This document shows positions 22,156 to 33,688 of a stretch of DNA of 64,000 nt, in pieces (position 1 is the stretch's first letter; each line of letters opens with the position of its first letter). The translations under genes were made by a program, and so were the position numbers. Below the pieces are notes generated by a model, which made no database searches, was not told the origin of the DNA, and saw only the letters and a list, made by a program, of their open reading frames with translations. Source of the stretch: Antedon mediterranea (lineage: Eukaryota; Echinodermata; Crinoidea; Comatulida; Antedonidae); the NCBI RefSeq assembly GCF_964355755.1, contig NC_092670.1:3435001-3499000 (forward strand). Reading direction: 5' to 3'.

Positions 22156-22306
22156 TGATGTTCGGAAACAATAAACTACTAAAAACAGCTCTTTAAACAA
22201 TAAACTTTTAATTGGATCACTCGATCGTATAACGATATAACTAAACAACAACGTGTTATGTGTCACGTGACAGCTAGCGCTGTACTACAAAAGCGTGTTC
22301 AGAACA
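22156..22306 (-). repeat. 5' LTR of the Ty3-type element
   Basis: 151-bp partner of 16155-16305, followed on the minus strand by the primer-site candidate and the gag leader. Confidence 0.88.
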
Positions 22307-22331
22307 AAAATTGTGTAACTACCCTAATTTG

Positions 22332-25300
22332 GGGTGTCACGAAAGCTCAGACCACGAAAGCTCAGACCCCCTAAGACCTAAGATCACGAAAGCTAAGACC
22401 CAACACCTAAGATTACAAATACTAAGATATACTACAGCTTAAAAACAATACTTGTTTATCCATACATAATTTTAAACACAGTAGGTTTCATTTATTACCA
22501 TAAATATAATTTAATACTACCGCAAAACATAGATAAACTCACATTATTTTCGCCCGTTGAGTAAATGTATATTTTTTCTTTACAACAAACAAACTTGACG
22601 GGTTGTTTGTTGGTATATATTTACTCCATTGTGTTGGTTCAGAGGATGTTTTTCTTACGCACCTGCCTTTCTTGTATTTTGACTCCAAATTTGTTGACTA
22701 ACTTTATCCTGAACACCACACATTAAAATTAGGACTTATAAGTACTTTCAGAAGGAGAAACACATAATAACAAATAAATAAATCCTTTAAATTGATGATT
22801 TTACAGATGTGTTTCTTTGTATACTGTAATGTAACTGACCTCAAGCTCCCCATGCTCAATGTTTTTGTTTCTATGGAGCGCCAAAAGAGCAACAATAATA
22901 GTACAAGTATAAAAACAGAAAGAAAACGAAACAAAAAAACTTATCATGATTTTTAAATTAAAATTTATTTGCCAGTATTTATTTCTTCGTACTTGCATGA
23001 TTATACTATTATCATTACAATTTTAATTTTACATTGTTCCATCCACACTGTAGATGGACTCCACAGAGTTTTCAGCCCTCTATATAATTTTTGCTCTTAT
23101 GACGTTCCATAGAAACAAAAACATTGAACATGGCCCATGGGGTAGGCCTACTGTACTGTAGGCTAGTCATTTTGTGTGTGAGAAAAACGTCTGTAAAATC
23201 ATCAATTTAAAAATGTATTTGTTACTTTTTATGTGATTCTTTTTCATGAAAGTGCCAATTCTAAGGTGTGGTATTCAGAATAAATGCTAGGAGTTAAAAT
23301 ACAAGGGGGTAGTAACAAAGTGCGAGGCAGCGAGGCACGCGAGGCAGGGAAGGCATGCGAGGCAAGTCAGAAATTTATGCGAGGCATCGTTTTACCATCA
23401 TCAAAAAATGCGAGGCATCATTTTATCATTTCTCAAAATTGCAAGGCAGGAAATCACCGAAATTGAAGTAGCCTAGGCCTAGGCCCGCTAGGCTAGTTTC
23501 CTTTTGCACCTGCCTTGTATTTTAACCAACTTTATCCTGAATACCACAGCTTAGAATTAGTAGGCCTACTTTAATGAAGAAAAATCACATAAAAGTAACA
23601 ATAAATCCATTAAATTGGTGATTTTACAGACGTTGTTTTTCTCGCATTTCGCACACTCAATGTTCAATATTTTGGTTTCTATGGAACGCCAAAAGAGCAA
23701 AATTAATTAGAGGGCTAAAAACTCCATTTATATTTAACGCATTATTTGGTGAAAATCAAGTACAATTTCAATAGATTTTGTCACTGTCAGTAAGGAAAAA
23801 TGTTACTGTTGATAATGTACACGGTTTCGTTAACCTTTTAAAGAATAAAATAGAAAAATTCATCATAATATCCTTAGTAGGATGTCCTAGATCTAGACTA
23901 GGTAGTGATGTTGATTTAGGATCGATTATTATTCTTTGAAAACAGAACAGTATCAGCAGTAACATATTACAGCATTTTTATTGACAAATTAACAAATATA
24001 TTGAAATAAAACGTGTTTTTCACCAATAAATGCATGAGAAATTGACGCATTCCACTGAGTTTTAGTCCTCTATTATCGTTGCTCTTTTGGCGCTCCATAG
24101 AAACAAAAATATTGAACATTGAATAAGTGAAATTCGCGAACAGTGTGCGAGAAACACGCCTGTAAAATCATTAATTTAAGGATTTATTTGTTACTTTTTA
24201 TGTGATTCTTTCATTAAAGTACTCATGAGGTATACCTCTAAGGTGTGGTATTCACACGATAAAGTTAGTTATCAAATTTGGAGTAAAAATACAAGCGAAG
24301 GAAACTAGCGCCAGGTTTATTAGTACGTACATGGACAACAATAAATAAAAATCGTTCGTAATATACCTAGCTTACTAAAACAGGAATAGTGTATCATTAT
24401 TAAATATTACACCAATTATTATTATATCAAAATTGATTAAATTATTTTCTACATAGGCCTCTTATCTAGGTTAGGGCTAAGCATATTAGCTAAAGTTTAA
24501 TTTTAGGCCTAGTATTACAATTGTCGGACGTAAGTCTTTTTTCACACGCGCTCCAGAATTCTGTCGCAATTTTTTTCTTTGCGGCATGTTATTGGATCGC
24601 CATATCAGTTACCTTTTATTCACCGCCAGTTATTGAACTTGTCCTGGCAATCGCTGTTCACATTATTTGCGAGAGAGGTACACGTGTTGTTCCTAGAGAA
24701 TGGAAGGTCAAAAATGTCTTTGGCACGCCGCTCAGAGAGAAGTCTGTGCGTTGCTGCTGAAACCACGTGCTATAGGAGGGGAATGCACCACAATAATCCT
24801 CTGAGCTGAGGGCTGAATCATTCCGCTACCTGCTAAATAGTAAAGAGGGATTTTCCATCTCTCGGGTCTACCGGATCTAGGCGCAGGGGTGTGACAAAAT
24901 ATTATTTTCACTCTGCTATGTTCGAGAGACATGTGAGTGAACACGCTCGAAATGCCAACAAACATTGCAGTCATTTGATGAGTGTGTCGCTATAACAATT
25001 ATTGTTTATCGAAAGTTGAAGACTGTCGTTCAGATTTTTGAACCGTAGTTTGGGCACTTTTGTAAAAGTAAAATTTGACACGATATGACTTGAATGAAAA
25101 AACAATCGTTACATAAAAATAAACAACATGATGAGTGTATACACGAATCTATTTAGATACGCTTGTATCGATTGATTATTAGGCCTATAATATAGCATAA
25201 TAGCACGTTAAGATATGCCTCGCACCTTTTTGAAATTGTAAACTATATGCCTCGCATGCCTCGCACTTTTGGAAATGATAAAATGATGCCTCGCACAAAT

Positions 25301-25464
25301 ATTTGGCATGCCCCGCATGCCTCGCTGCCTCGCACTTTGTCAACACTCAATACAAGGCAGGTGCGAAAGATAAATATTTGTAATCTTAGGTGTTGGGTCT
25401 TAGCTTTCGTGATCTTAGGTCTTAGGGGGTCTGAGCTTTCGTGGTCTGAGCTTTCGTGACACCC
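22332..25464. mobile_element. 3.1-kb TIR element with 10-bp target duplication (Mutator-like?)
   Basis: The ends GGGTGTCACGAAAGCTCAGA are inverted copies, each followed by further cacgaaagct repeats. The direct repeat ccctaatttg flanks the element at 22322-22331 and 25465-25474. A 10-bp duplication is typical of Mutator-like or related transposases. Inside are at least four arms in alternating orientation (about 22670-22990, 23040-23290, 23480-23770, 24040-24310). They share ctccatagaaacaaaaa, ctgtaaaatcatcaattta and ggtgtggtattca. No transposase was recognised; the 79-codon frame at 24521 has no support. Confidence 0.82.
23322..23455 (+). repeat. gcgaggca short-unit array
   Basis: Irregular repeats of gcgaggca, mirrored on the other strand at 25214-25345 (tgcctcgca), inside the 3.1-kb element. 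The two arrays form a further inverted pair. Confidence 0.75.
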
Positions 25465-25474
25465 CCCTAATTTG

Positions 25475-26186
25475 TTTGTATATACCTGAGCCTAATAATA
25501 ACCTACTTCAGGGTGATTGTGGCTACCATGCCAATGTATATTTACACAAAGTTCAATATGATGTTCAACCATGAAATTGCCAAGCGACTTTGTGGTTAGT
25601 ATGAAACGCCAAAGAAGTATTAAATCAGATTTTATTTATTATTTAATTATTAGTAATACTGTACAGGTAAACATGTGCACCCCTTTTGAAGAGTGGAAAA
25701 CAAAGATATCACTGTAACCTTAAAAAGCTGCTTAAAAACACCTTCCTTACAATTTGTGACGTTTTGTAAAAATAATACATATATATTACTTTAAAAACAT
25801 TAAACCAGGTCATTCCTTGTCCTAAATGTACGTTTTATGGTAAATTATGATAAAAAGTGAGAAACAATGCACTACCTAAGTAGCTCGCGGCGACTGACCT
25901 CTCGTGGACGGTCTTTAGGCCTAGCCTAGCTAGGCTTAGTTTTGTAGGTCTAGCTGGTAAACATCGATAACGTACGAACATCGTACGCTAGCTATATACC
26001 TAGCCTGACGTTGTATAGTTGCTGCATTAATTGTCTTTCTATTTTTGCCAGACTCTGTTAATACAATAAATTGGGGAAAACCGGGTATTTTCGCTGAAAA
26101 GTTAGGAGTCTTTCATTTGTTTTGGCCTCACGATCGATCGAAAAGTGGTGGGTGAATTACAGAAGAAAAACAGAAATCAAAGATAC
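25475..26186. other. Stretch without recognisable gene
   Basis: AT-rich. Its one notable item is the recurrent 23-nt motif gtatgaaacgccaaagaag at 25599-25621 (see findings). Confidence 0.4.
25599..25621 (+). repeat. Recurrent 23-nt motif, copy 1 of 5
   Basis: The core tatgaaacgccaaagaagt recurs at 30980-31001, 31769-31790 and 33331-33353, and in shortened form (gtatgaaacgccat) at 40846-40860, always on the same strand. The flanks are mostly unrelated. Nature unknown. Confidence 0.7.
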
Positions 26187-28273
26187 TATAGCGCCACGAA
26201 GTGGCGCAAGATAGGGAAGTCCTATCTCTTATACACTGCGCATGAGTGAAATTCCATGGGCAGCCATTCCGGCAAGCAAGTTACGCGATCACATACCCCG
26301 GAAGTGTATAATAAACCATTGAACCACATTCACGTGTGACGTGTTATTGTTTGTTCGGGAAGTTTTCTCGTGTTGTATTGGGTAAATTGTAGTGGTAAGT
26401 TTTTAGAATATATATTTTTTTGTTAGTAAACATTAACAAAATTATTAAATTGTTGTTTAAATTTAGTTCAGGCAGGCGTTTCTGCGCAATCCGATCTAGG
26501 GCCTAGATAGTAGTAGGCCTAGTAGGCATATTTAATGCCTAATACTAGGCCTAGTTTAGTTAGTATGATTAATAAAAAAAAGTCTGGGAGGATGAATGAT
26601 ATTGATTGGCGTCTTGATAGATGGATCAAACAAGGCTTGGATGGATGGAAGATTAAGAAAAAAACTGAAGCTGTTCGGGAATTAGGAGTTTTTAATAAAC
26701 ATGTACAAGACAATATAGCGTTTTATTAATAATAACATTAACAGAAATAATTAAATGTAATGAAATAAAAAATCGTGAGGATGTTATTGTTTGTTTTTTT
26801 TTATTTAATAAATTTAAATTATAAATTTGATCCTCATATTTATTTTGTTCTTCATCTTTATTTGAAAAATATTTAGTTAATTAATGTAAACATTTTTGAA
26901 TACTTACAATATTAATAAATAGTAGGCTATTGACTTTTGTTTTGAATTTAAAAATGTATAGTATTTTAAAATACTATAATAACATAAGTAATCAAATGAT
27001 TATGTAACAGTTCGAAAAGTGACCAAATAATTTAATGATATATTTTTCCCTATTTCAGAAAGATGTCTGTCATCATACTGTAAAATTGAGAAGATAGATG
27101 ATTGAGTGCAAAGTGGTATTTTACACAAGAATTAATACAAAGGCCAATAGTAATAATAGTAATAATAGTTTATATTTTTGATTCTTGAAAAGGAGCAGTA
27201 TCCTATGGGATTACAAATAAACTCACTATTTTCACACACCTCATACTTTAAAGTGAAAGGAAATAACCAGAATTCAGTTATTATCAGTACTGTTGTTTAG
27301 GCCTATCGGCTTCTTTTGTAATACAAGAAATCAAAATAATAGAATTTTCCTTGTATTTAAGAAGGCTAAAACCATACATTCGTAATTTATTTATTGAGTG
27401 TATTTAATTATTCCATCATTATTTATTAATATTGTATAAAGTGAGATTTTTCAGTATTTTTATTGCATTTTAATCCTGTCTGTAATATTGAAAGTTGAGC
27501 TAATAAAAGTGGGTTGAAAAGAACAAATTATGATTATGAATTTTTAAAATTAATATTTAATACTTTTACCTTTTTGAAATTAAAAAAATGTAACAATTGT
27601 TTTTGTATCTAGTAATGTATGTACAGTATACTACAGTTGTGGCAGATCGTAGTAAAATTCCCCTTGCAATGAAATAACTTTGTAGGCCTGAAGCACACAA
27701 AATAGAAAGAGAGGGTCCGAACAGGGGAAAGAACATCCCCCTGCCTATCAATTTAAAAAAAGAAAAATTAAAAAGACAGTTTTGGACAATATATTTGGCA
27801 ATTATTACAATTCATCTCCAAAAAATGCTTCTCTCGCACATAAACTAAGCCATCATCCCAGCCTAGGCCAAACGCGGCCGACCTTGGGCGTGAAGTGCGT
27901 AGCATCGCGCTGCGCCCCGCGACACTATTTATAACTATGCCTCAACCGACTGCCTACAAAATTCGTCCTCCATACAGTCAGTGTTTATTCTGTAGCCGTT
28001 TGAGGTTGGACAGTGATATACGCATATGTAATTGTAATATCAAATGGAGTAAATTTATATAATCGAATTTTATATAGATGTTCTTTCATTTTGACGCGAA
28101 AGATAAAATAAAGTCGTACTATTTATCGCGTAGATGTAAATCCTATTTGTTTACATTGATTTGGTGGCGTGCCGCATTGCCTACTGGGTAATCCGCTTGC
28201 CGGAATGGCTGCCCATGCAATTATCATTTTTCGAGCGTCAGTTCCATATCTTGCGCCACTACGTGGCGCTATA
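26187..28273. mobile_element. 2.1-kb element with hairpin termini
   Basis: The ends TATAGCGCCACGAAGTGGCG and, inverted, TATAGCGCCACGTAGTGGCG each form their own hairpin (GCGCCAC stem). About 70 bp inside, both arms share gggcagccattccggcaagc. A looser match caaagat continues outside on each side. I see no clear target duplication and no transposase. The interior holds a possible splice-donor-like sequence (tagtg-gtaagttt near 26396) and a 64-codon frame at 26535, neither supported as a gene. Confidence 0.65.
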
Positions 28274-28791
28274 CGATCTTTGAAAGAAATATCAATCCGC
28301 GCGCAATGCATTTTGGGATTTATAGCGGGCCGCTATAATTATTAGAATCAACTTATTTTTCACATTTTTAACCATTTAAAGACGAAAAAAGTTATCGTAA
28401 TAGGACCAAATAGTATTATTTTTACATTAAATATAGTTTGTGATCTTAAAATAGATCTAAAAAACGTAGGGAAGGTGTCTTTGGCGGGGTCTTTGGTCAA
28501 TGGTTCAGGATATTTAGTATTCCATGCAAATTATAATGTCCATGTGCGTATCACTTCGTATATATGATTATTTATTATGAGTACAGTATTTATGCACACC
28601 AATGTTTATTCCTATATTCATTTCGGTATACTGGGACATCAGCTCATTAATGTTGTATCGCATTTATGATTTTATAAAAAAAATAATAAATTCTTGATTG
28701 TTTAATGTTTGTTTTTGTTTCATTTTCAGAGATACTAAGGACGATGCAAATAAAGTAAATAACTATTATTACAGTAAATCAACAATAAAAT
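28274..28791. other. Intervening stretch with diverged repeat
   Basis: 28290-28400 (ccgcgcgcaatgcattttggg and following) is matched in diverged form at 31245-31345. No gene was seen. Confidence 0.45.
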
Positions 28792-30398
28792 CAGTGGTGG
28801 CGCCAGCGGGGGGGGGGGGGCTACGGGGGCTCTAGCCCCCTCGTCGGGGAGCCTAGGGCCCCCCCCCACGGGTACTTTTTGTCGGGGAATATAATATACA
28901 GTAAAAAACGTTCGCGTTCACTTCATATAGCTTCAGCGCCTAGAAAACCACGACGTTCCATTGACCGTGAGAGTACGTCAGAGTGATATTATGCACTTTA
29001 TGTATTCATTATTGCCAGCGATCTAACTTACTACTAAACATTAGCTAGGTACGCACTTGTCTGGCGGTATCCCTTTGTACGAATCGTTCAACGTTGGGTC
29101 GAGACGCGTGATATCAAGTTTCATCCAGGGACCAAAATGTGCAATGTAGTTATTTTCCAGGCGAAGTTTACCGACGGTTACCGAAGGGAACACGTGTACT
29201 TTTTGTCGGGGAATATAATATACAGTAAAAAGCGTTCGCGTTCACTTCGTAGCTAGCTTCAGCGCCTGAAAACCGCGACGTTTCATTGACCGTGAGAGTA
29301 CGTCAGAGTGATATTATGCACTTTATATGCATTCATTATTGCCAGCGATCTAACTTACTACTAAACAATAGCTAGGTACGCACTTGTCTGGCGGTATCCC
29401 TTTGTACGAATCGTTCAACGTTGGGTCGAGACGCGTGATATCAAGTTTCATCCAGGGACCAAAATGTGTAATGTGTTATTTTCCAGGCGAAGTTTACCGA
29501 CGGTTAAGTTACGTCGTGTACTGCGTCGACGTACGCTACACTACAGCAAAAACGAATTATGTTAATTGTTCGTTTGTTCACCAATTTTTTAATTTACAAG
29601 TAACCTTCTCTGTACCGTGGGGCACCTAAATCCATTACTAAACAAAAAAACATGCCATTTTCGCTTAGCCAATATTATATTATAGCTATAGTTATTACAT
29701 TTTCAATATCCTGTATGTCATGAATTTCTCACCACTCGGAAGTCCAGATGGTACGCATGGGGTACGCATGCATACACCTGGGAGGAATAAACTTATTTCC
29801 CCGACTGAAAAAGGTCTACGCTTGCGTTTTTTAAGCCTCTAGGCCTGATGTTTCCAAAGTATAAAATGCAATTTTTTGAAGACCTGCAGCTCTAGTTTTA
29901 AACATTTTCTTAGCTCAGCCCCTACAATAAAGCTGGTCATATTTCGAAGAACAAGAAGTACATTTTCCGGGACCTAACATCTCTATTTTTCAAACATTTC
30001 TTAGCTCAGTCACAACCATGATAGGAACTTATATATTTTTTTTCATGTTTTGAAGTATAATAAGTCCAATTTCCGGGACCTCCAACTCTATTTTTCTAAA
30101 TTTTCTTTGAACTTTTATTTTTTAAATTGAAAAATATGGATTGAAACAGTCATCGCGCATCGTTTTTTTGCACGCAGTATTTTATTTATGCATTATAAAA
30201 AATGGCTACCCTAAATCTGATTAAAAAGACCTCAAATGACGCTAGAACGCGTTGCTTCCGGGGGCTTTTCCCCCTGGACCCCCACCGGGGGCCCTTGGCG
30301 GCCCCCTGGCCCCCAGCCTAGTGATGCTCGCTTCGCTCGCATAGCCCCCTCGTCTGGGAATGTAGCCCCGTGTCGGGAAGATCCTGGCGCCACCCCTG
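28792..30398. mobile_element. hAT-like non-autonomous transposon, 1.6 kb
   Basis: The ends CAGTGGTGGCGCCAG and, inverted, CAGGGGTGGCGCCAG follow the CAG-start pattern of hAT elements. Flanks aataaaat (28784-28791) and aattaaat (30399-30406) form an 8-bp duplication with one mismatch. The interior contains a direct duplication of about 320 bp (units beginning near 28871 and 29193, both with tactttttgtcggggaa). No transposase frame is seen. Confidence 0.8.
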
Positions 30399-30431
30399 AA
30401 TTAAATATGTTATTAAATGACTGGTATTTAA

Positions 30432-30592
30432 AATGATATATAATAATTATATATATTAGTTTTACAAAACGTCAAAAAATTGCAGGTCTCTTTAAGTATT
30501 TAAATATATTGTAATGATATATAATAATTATATATATTAGTTTTACAAAACGTCAAAAAATTGCAGGTCTCTTTAAGTATTTAAATATATTG
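30432..30592 (+). repeat. Tandem duplication, two units of about 81 bp
   Basis: Two practically identical copies starting aatgatatataataatta and ending taaatatattg. Confidence 0.9.
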
Positions 30593-30599
30593 TTGTAGA

Positions 30600-32274
30600 T
30601 AATGCTAACATCGATTTGAATAACAAGAAAATAGACTTCCTTGTGTAAATTTATATCAAATTAGTAGAAGATATGTCACACCAAAAACACTACTAGTACA
30701 GTAGTATAGGTAGTAGCTAGTAGGGCATCATAAAATAACTACTTTACTAAAAAAAGAACATTTTATCATTTTAGTAACTCACCTTAATCTTTTTGGGGTT
30801 GTATAGAGAAAATTAGTACATGTTTCCTCCTAATGAAAGGGTCAGTCATATACATTAAGGCGATATAAGGTGTGGCTGCAGACAAGCATATTGATGTTAT
30901 TCAATTTTATGATGCCTGAAAATCACTCAGGCATGACCTTAGTTATAACATCACTAACTGTACTGTATTAGACCTCAATTATGAAACGCCAAAGAAGTAT
31001 TATTCCCTATTAAAACTACGAAAGCCCAGTAGGGCCAAAAAAATTACTTTCAGAAATGCAAAATAACGACTTAATCAAAATCGAATCAAAATAATAATTC
31101 AAAATTCCAAATCAATTAAGTAATTCGAAATAACGAATTATTAATTCAAAAAATTTGAATTATTAATTCGAAATTTGAATTAATATAATTTGAAATTTCA
31201 AATTATTAATTCGTTATTTCGGAATAATTAATATGAAATAATGGATTAAATATCCGCGCGCGATGTATGTTTGGATTTATTTTGGGCCGCTTAAATTATT
31301 AGAATTTACTTATTTAGAATTTGTCACACTTTTTAACCGTTAATAGACGAATTTTTTACAATTATCTCAATAATTTATTTTAATTAGGTAAAAAAAATGT
31401 ATGTCTAGCCAACGCGTTCTATCCAATCAGTCTGTATCCAATTAAAGTTTATGCTATCATTCTAAATTAAAGAAAAGGTATATCGAGGTACAGCCAATGA
31501 ATAATGCGTTCTATCCAATGAATGCTTTTAATCTGTACCATGATTAAACAGTCATGGTTACAAGCATTTTATAAATTTTGTTTTATTTTTTATTTTATTC
31601 TCATTCTAGGCAAATTGCCACAAGTGAATTAATTCACTATCTTTCTCAAAGGTGGCAATCACGTTTACAAGACAAACATATACACAAGATGTTTACATAA
31701 ACAAAGACTTATAATTAATAAGTCTGATATCAATTGTACTGTATTGTTAATAATAGAATGATCAAATAGTATGAAACGCCAAAGAATTAAAAAGAATTGA
31801 TTCCAGGCAATCAAGTACGTTTTCAGTACCAGTAATAAAAAAGTTCCCTAAAAGAGATCCATACATATACAAAATTTTCCCCAACTAGTAATATCATAAT
31901 TTTAATTTCTTTTTTTTTCATATTTTACTTTCTATATTAAAAAAAAATTAAATTGTGCAACACAGAATTTATGGTTTGAAAAAACCAAATTAAAATTACT
32001 TATTTCTGTTGATACAACCTAAATACATTAGGTTTTTAAGTTCAGGTTTAGACAAATACTGGAACATTTAATGGTATATATGTTTCAGTAACTGAAAAAA
32101 TTAGATTCATCATTAATTTATACCATAGTTCATTTTAGTTAGTATTTGATTTGAAAAATTATTATAAATATTCGCTTTTATAATCATAATTTTCAAGAAA
32201 GAACATAAAGTTCTTTAATAATTTTCTTTTTATCTAATGCTAGTTAAAAAACTAAAATTTAAATTGTATATTTT
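30600..32274. other. Intergenic stretch, AT-rich
   Basis: Holds two copies of the recurrent motif (30980, 31769), a low-complexity aattcgaaattt palindromic tract at 31070-31240 and the diverged repeat at 31245-31345. No exon was recognised. Confidence 0.4.
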
Positions 32275-33131
32275 ATTTTTATTTTATTTTATTCAAACTC
32301 ATTCAACAGCGGGAAACCCGCCCCTTACAGAATGGAATAAACTATACCATATAAAAATATATATAAATCTTAAAATCTAACAATACAAAGTTATACAATT
32401 TTACTAATTTTATTACAAAAACAATTATAACGGTCAAAAAAGAGATCAATAGAATTATCTTTAACAACACAATTATTAAAAAGAAGACAAATACGTGAAA
32501 TAAATCCATTCTTGGTAACATTAACACGACAATACGGCACATAAAGAAGATTACATTTGGAATTACGAGTACGAGGAAAACAAGGAGTTAAAATTACAAT
32601 TGAAACGGGAATTCATACATTTATACAAAAACTGAAGATCGAACATAGAACGACGAGAGACAAGCGAAGGAAGAGAGACAGACAAAGGAGGACAGTGACA
32701 AGTAGAATACACAAAACGAACAAAACGATCTTGGACTCTTTGAAGACGGGTACTATGAACAGACGAAAACGAATTAGACACAACACTACAGTATTCAAGA
32801 TGGGGACGGACAAGAGAAACATATAAATTAATTAAAGTATTAGAATTTTTAAAACACCAGCAATTACGACGTATCATGCCTAACATTCTATTTGCTTTAC
32901 TAACAGCAGCATCAACTTGAGGAATAAAATTTAAGTTACAGTCGATAATAATTCCAAGATCTTTATGACGGTCAATTCTTTCCAAAACATGATTATTATG
33001 ATATATTGTCTTTTCTTAGTAATCATCATAATTTTGCATTTTGGTAAGTTTAAACTCAGCTTCCAGGTGGTGGTCCATCTGAAGAGTGTACCAAGGTCAT
33101 TTTGAAGGGAAACAGTATCATTAGAAAACAA
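32275..33131 (-). mobile_element. 5'-truncated non-LTR retrotransposon (LINE), C-terminal RT
   Basis: Minus-strand frames encode the end of a LINE reverse transcriptase: TWKLSLNLPKCKIM, then in another frame HKDLGIIIDCNLNF and VSLVRPHLEYCSVVSN. A frameshift lies near 33000. The tail toward 32275 is an attttattttatt-type run, the A-rich LINE 3' end on the opposite strand. Dead copy. Confidence 0.8.
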
Positions 33132-33572
33132 AATACCAATTAGTAACTAACCTTAACTTCTTTGTGATGATCTACTATCAGTTGTTCATTCTGTAACCTA
33201 CTATATACAGTGAGTATTCAAGTGTGGCTAACAATACAATTTTACAAAACACAAATATTATGCTTCACAAACTGCAACATGAACTTTGTTATTGATACAA
33301 CTTGCCAAGGGACCCGGTGATTATTACCAAGTATGAAACGCCACAGAAGTATTAATTTAGAATATAACCACTACTGAACTTACTGTAGGTCAAATCCATT
33401 GTCTGCAAAAATTTGAATTTTAAATGTTTTAAATTGCCATGTAAAAAAAAACACTACATACATAAATGAATCTAGGCCATGCAAAGTCACATTGTGTTTA
33501 TCAATATTTATTAAACATTTATACATTTTAATAAGTGTAAGCATTACACTTGAAATCTTCCAATCATCCAGA
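33132..33572. other. Downstream flank of the FAM227-like gene
   Basis: AT-rich, with the fourth copy of the recurrent motif at 33331-33353. No gene was seen. Confidence 0.4.
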
Positions 33573-33578
33573 TTTATT
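33573..33578 (-). terminator. Candidate polyadenylation signal, FAM227-like gene
   Basis: AATAAA on the minus strand, about 110 nt after the stop codon. Confidence 0.4.
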
Positions 33579-33688
33579 AAATAGTTGATTGGCTGAAAGT
33601 CCTACTGATAACGGTGATTCTAATTTTCAGAGTGAAGTCATGAATCAGCTGATTGGTCATCATTCATATTCATCTAGGAGCTGATTGG

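Larger units (their letters stand above)
16155..22306 (-). mobile_element. Degenerate Ty3-type LTR retroelement, interrupted by a second LTR element
   Basis: Two 151-bp LTRs (16155-16305 and 22156-22306) read TG...CA on the minus strand and differ at very few positions. Identical 7-nt flanks aaaattg lie at 16148-16154 and 22307-22313, which is longer than the usual 4-6 bp. On the minus strand the 5' LTR is followed within a few bases by ttggcgacgagga, a primer-site-like sequence. The 3' LTR is preceded by a purine tract aaaaaaggaggaa. The order gag, protease, reverse transcriptase, integrase is of Ty3 type. No env was seen. The copy cannot be active: gag is split by an insertion, RT is frameshifted and RNase H is missing. 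Confidence 0.9.

Noticed and set aside
24521..24809. Two overlapping frames of 76-79 codons in the 3.1-kb element as a possible transposase remnant
   Set aside because: No catalytic motif or family resemblance visible; length within chance expectation.
32557..32826. 89-codon plus-strand basic frame
   Set aside because: Antisense to the LINE reverse transcriptase remnant.
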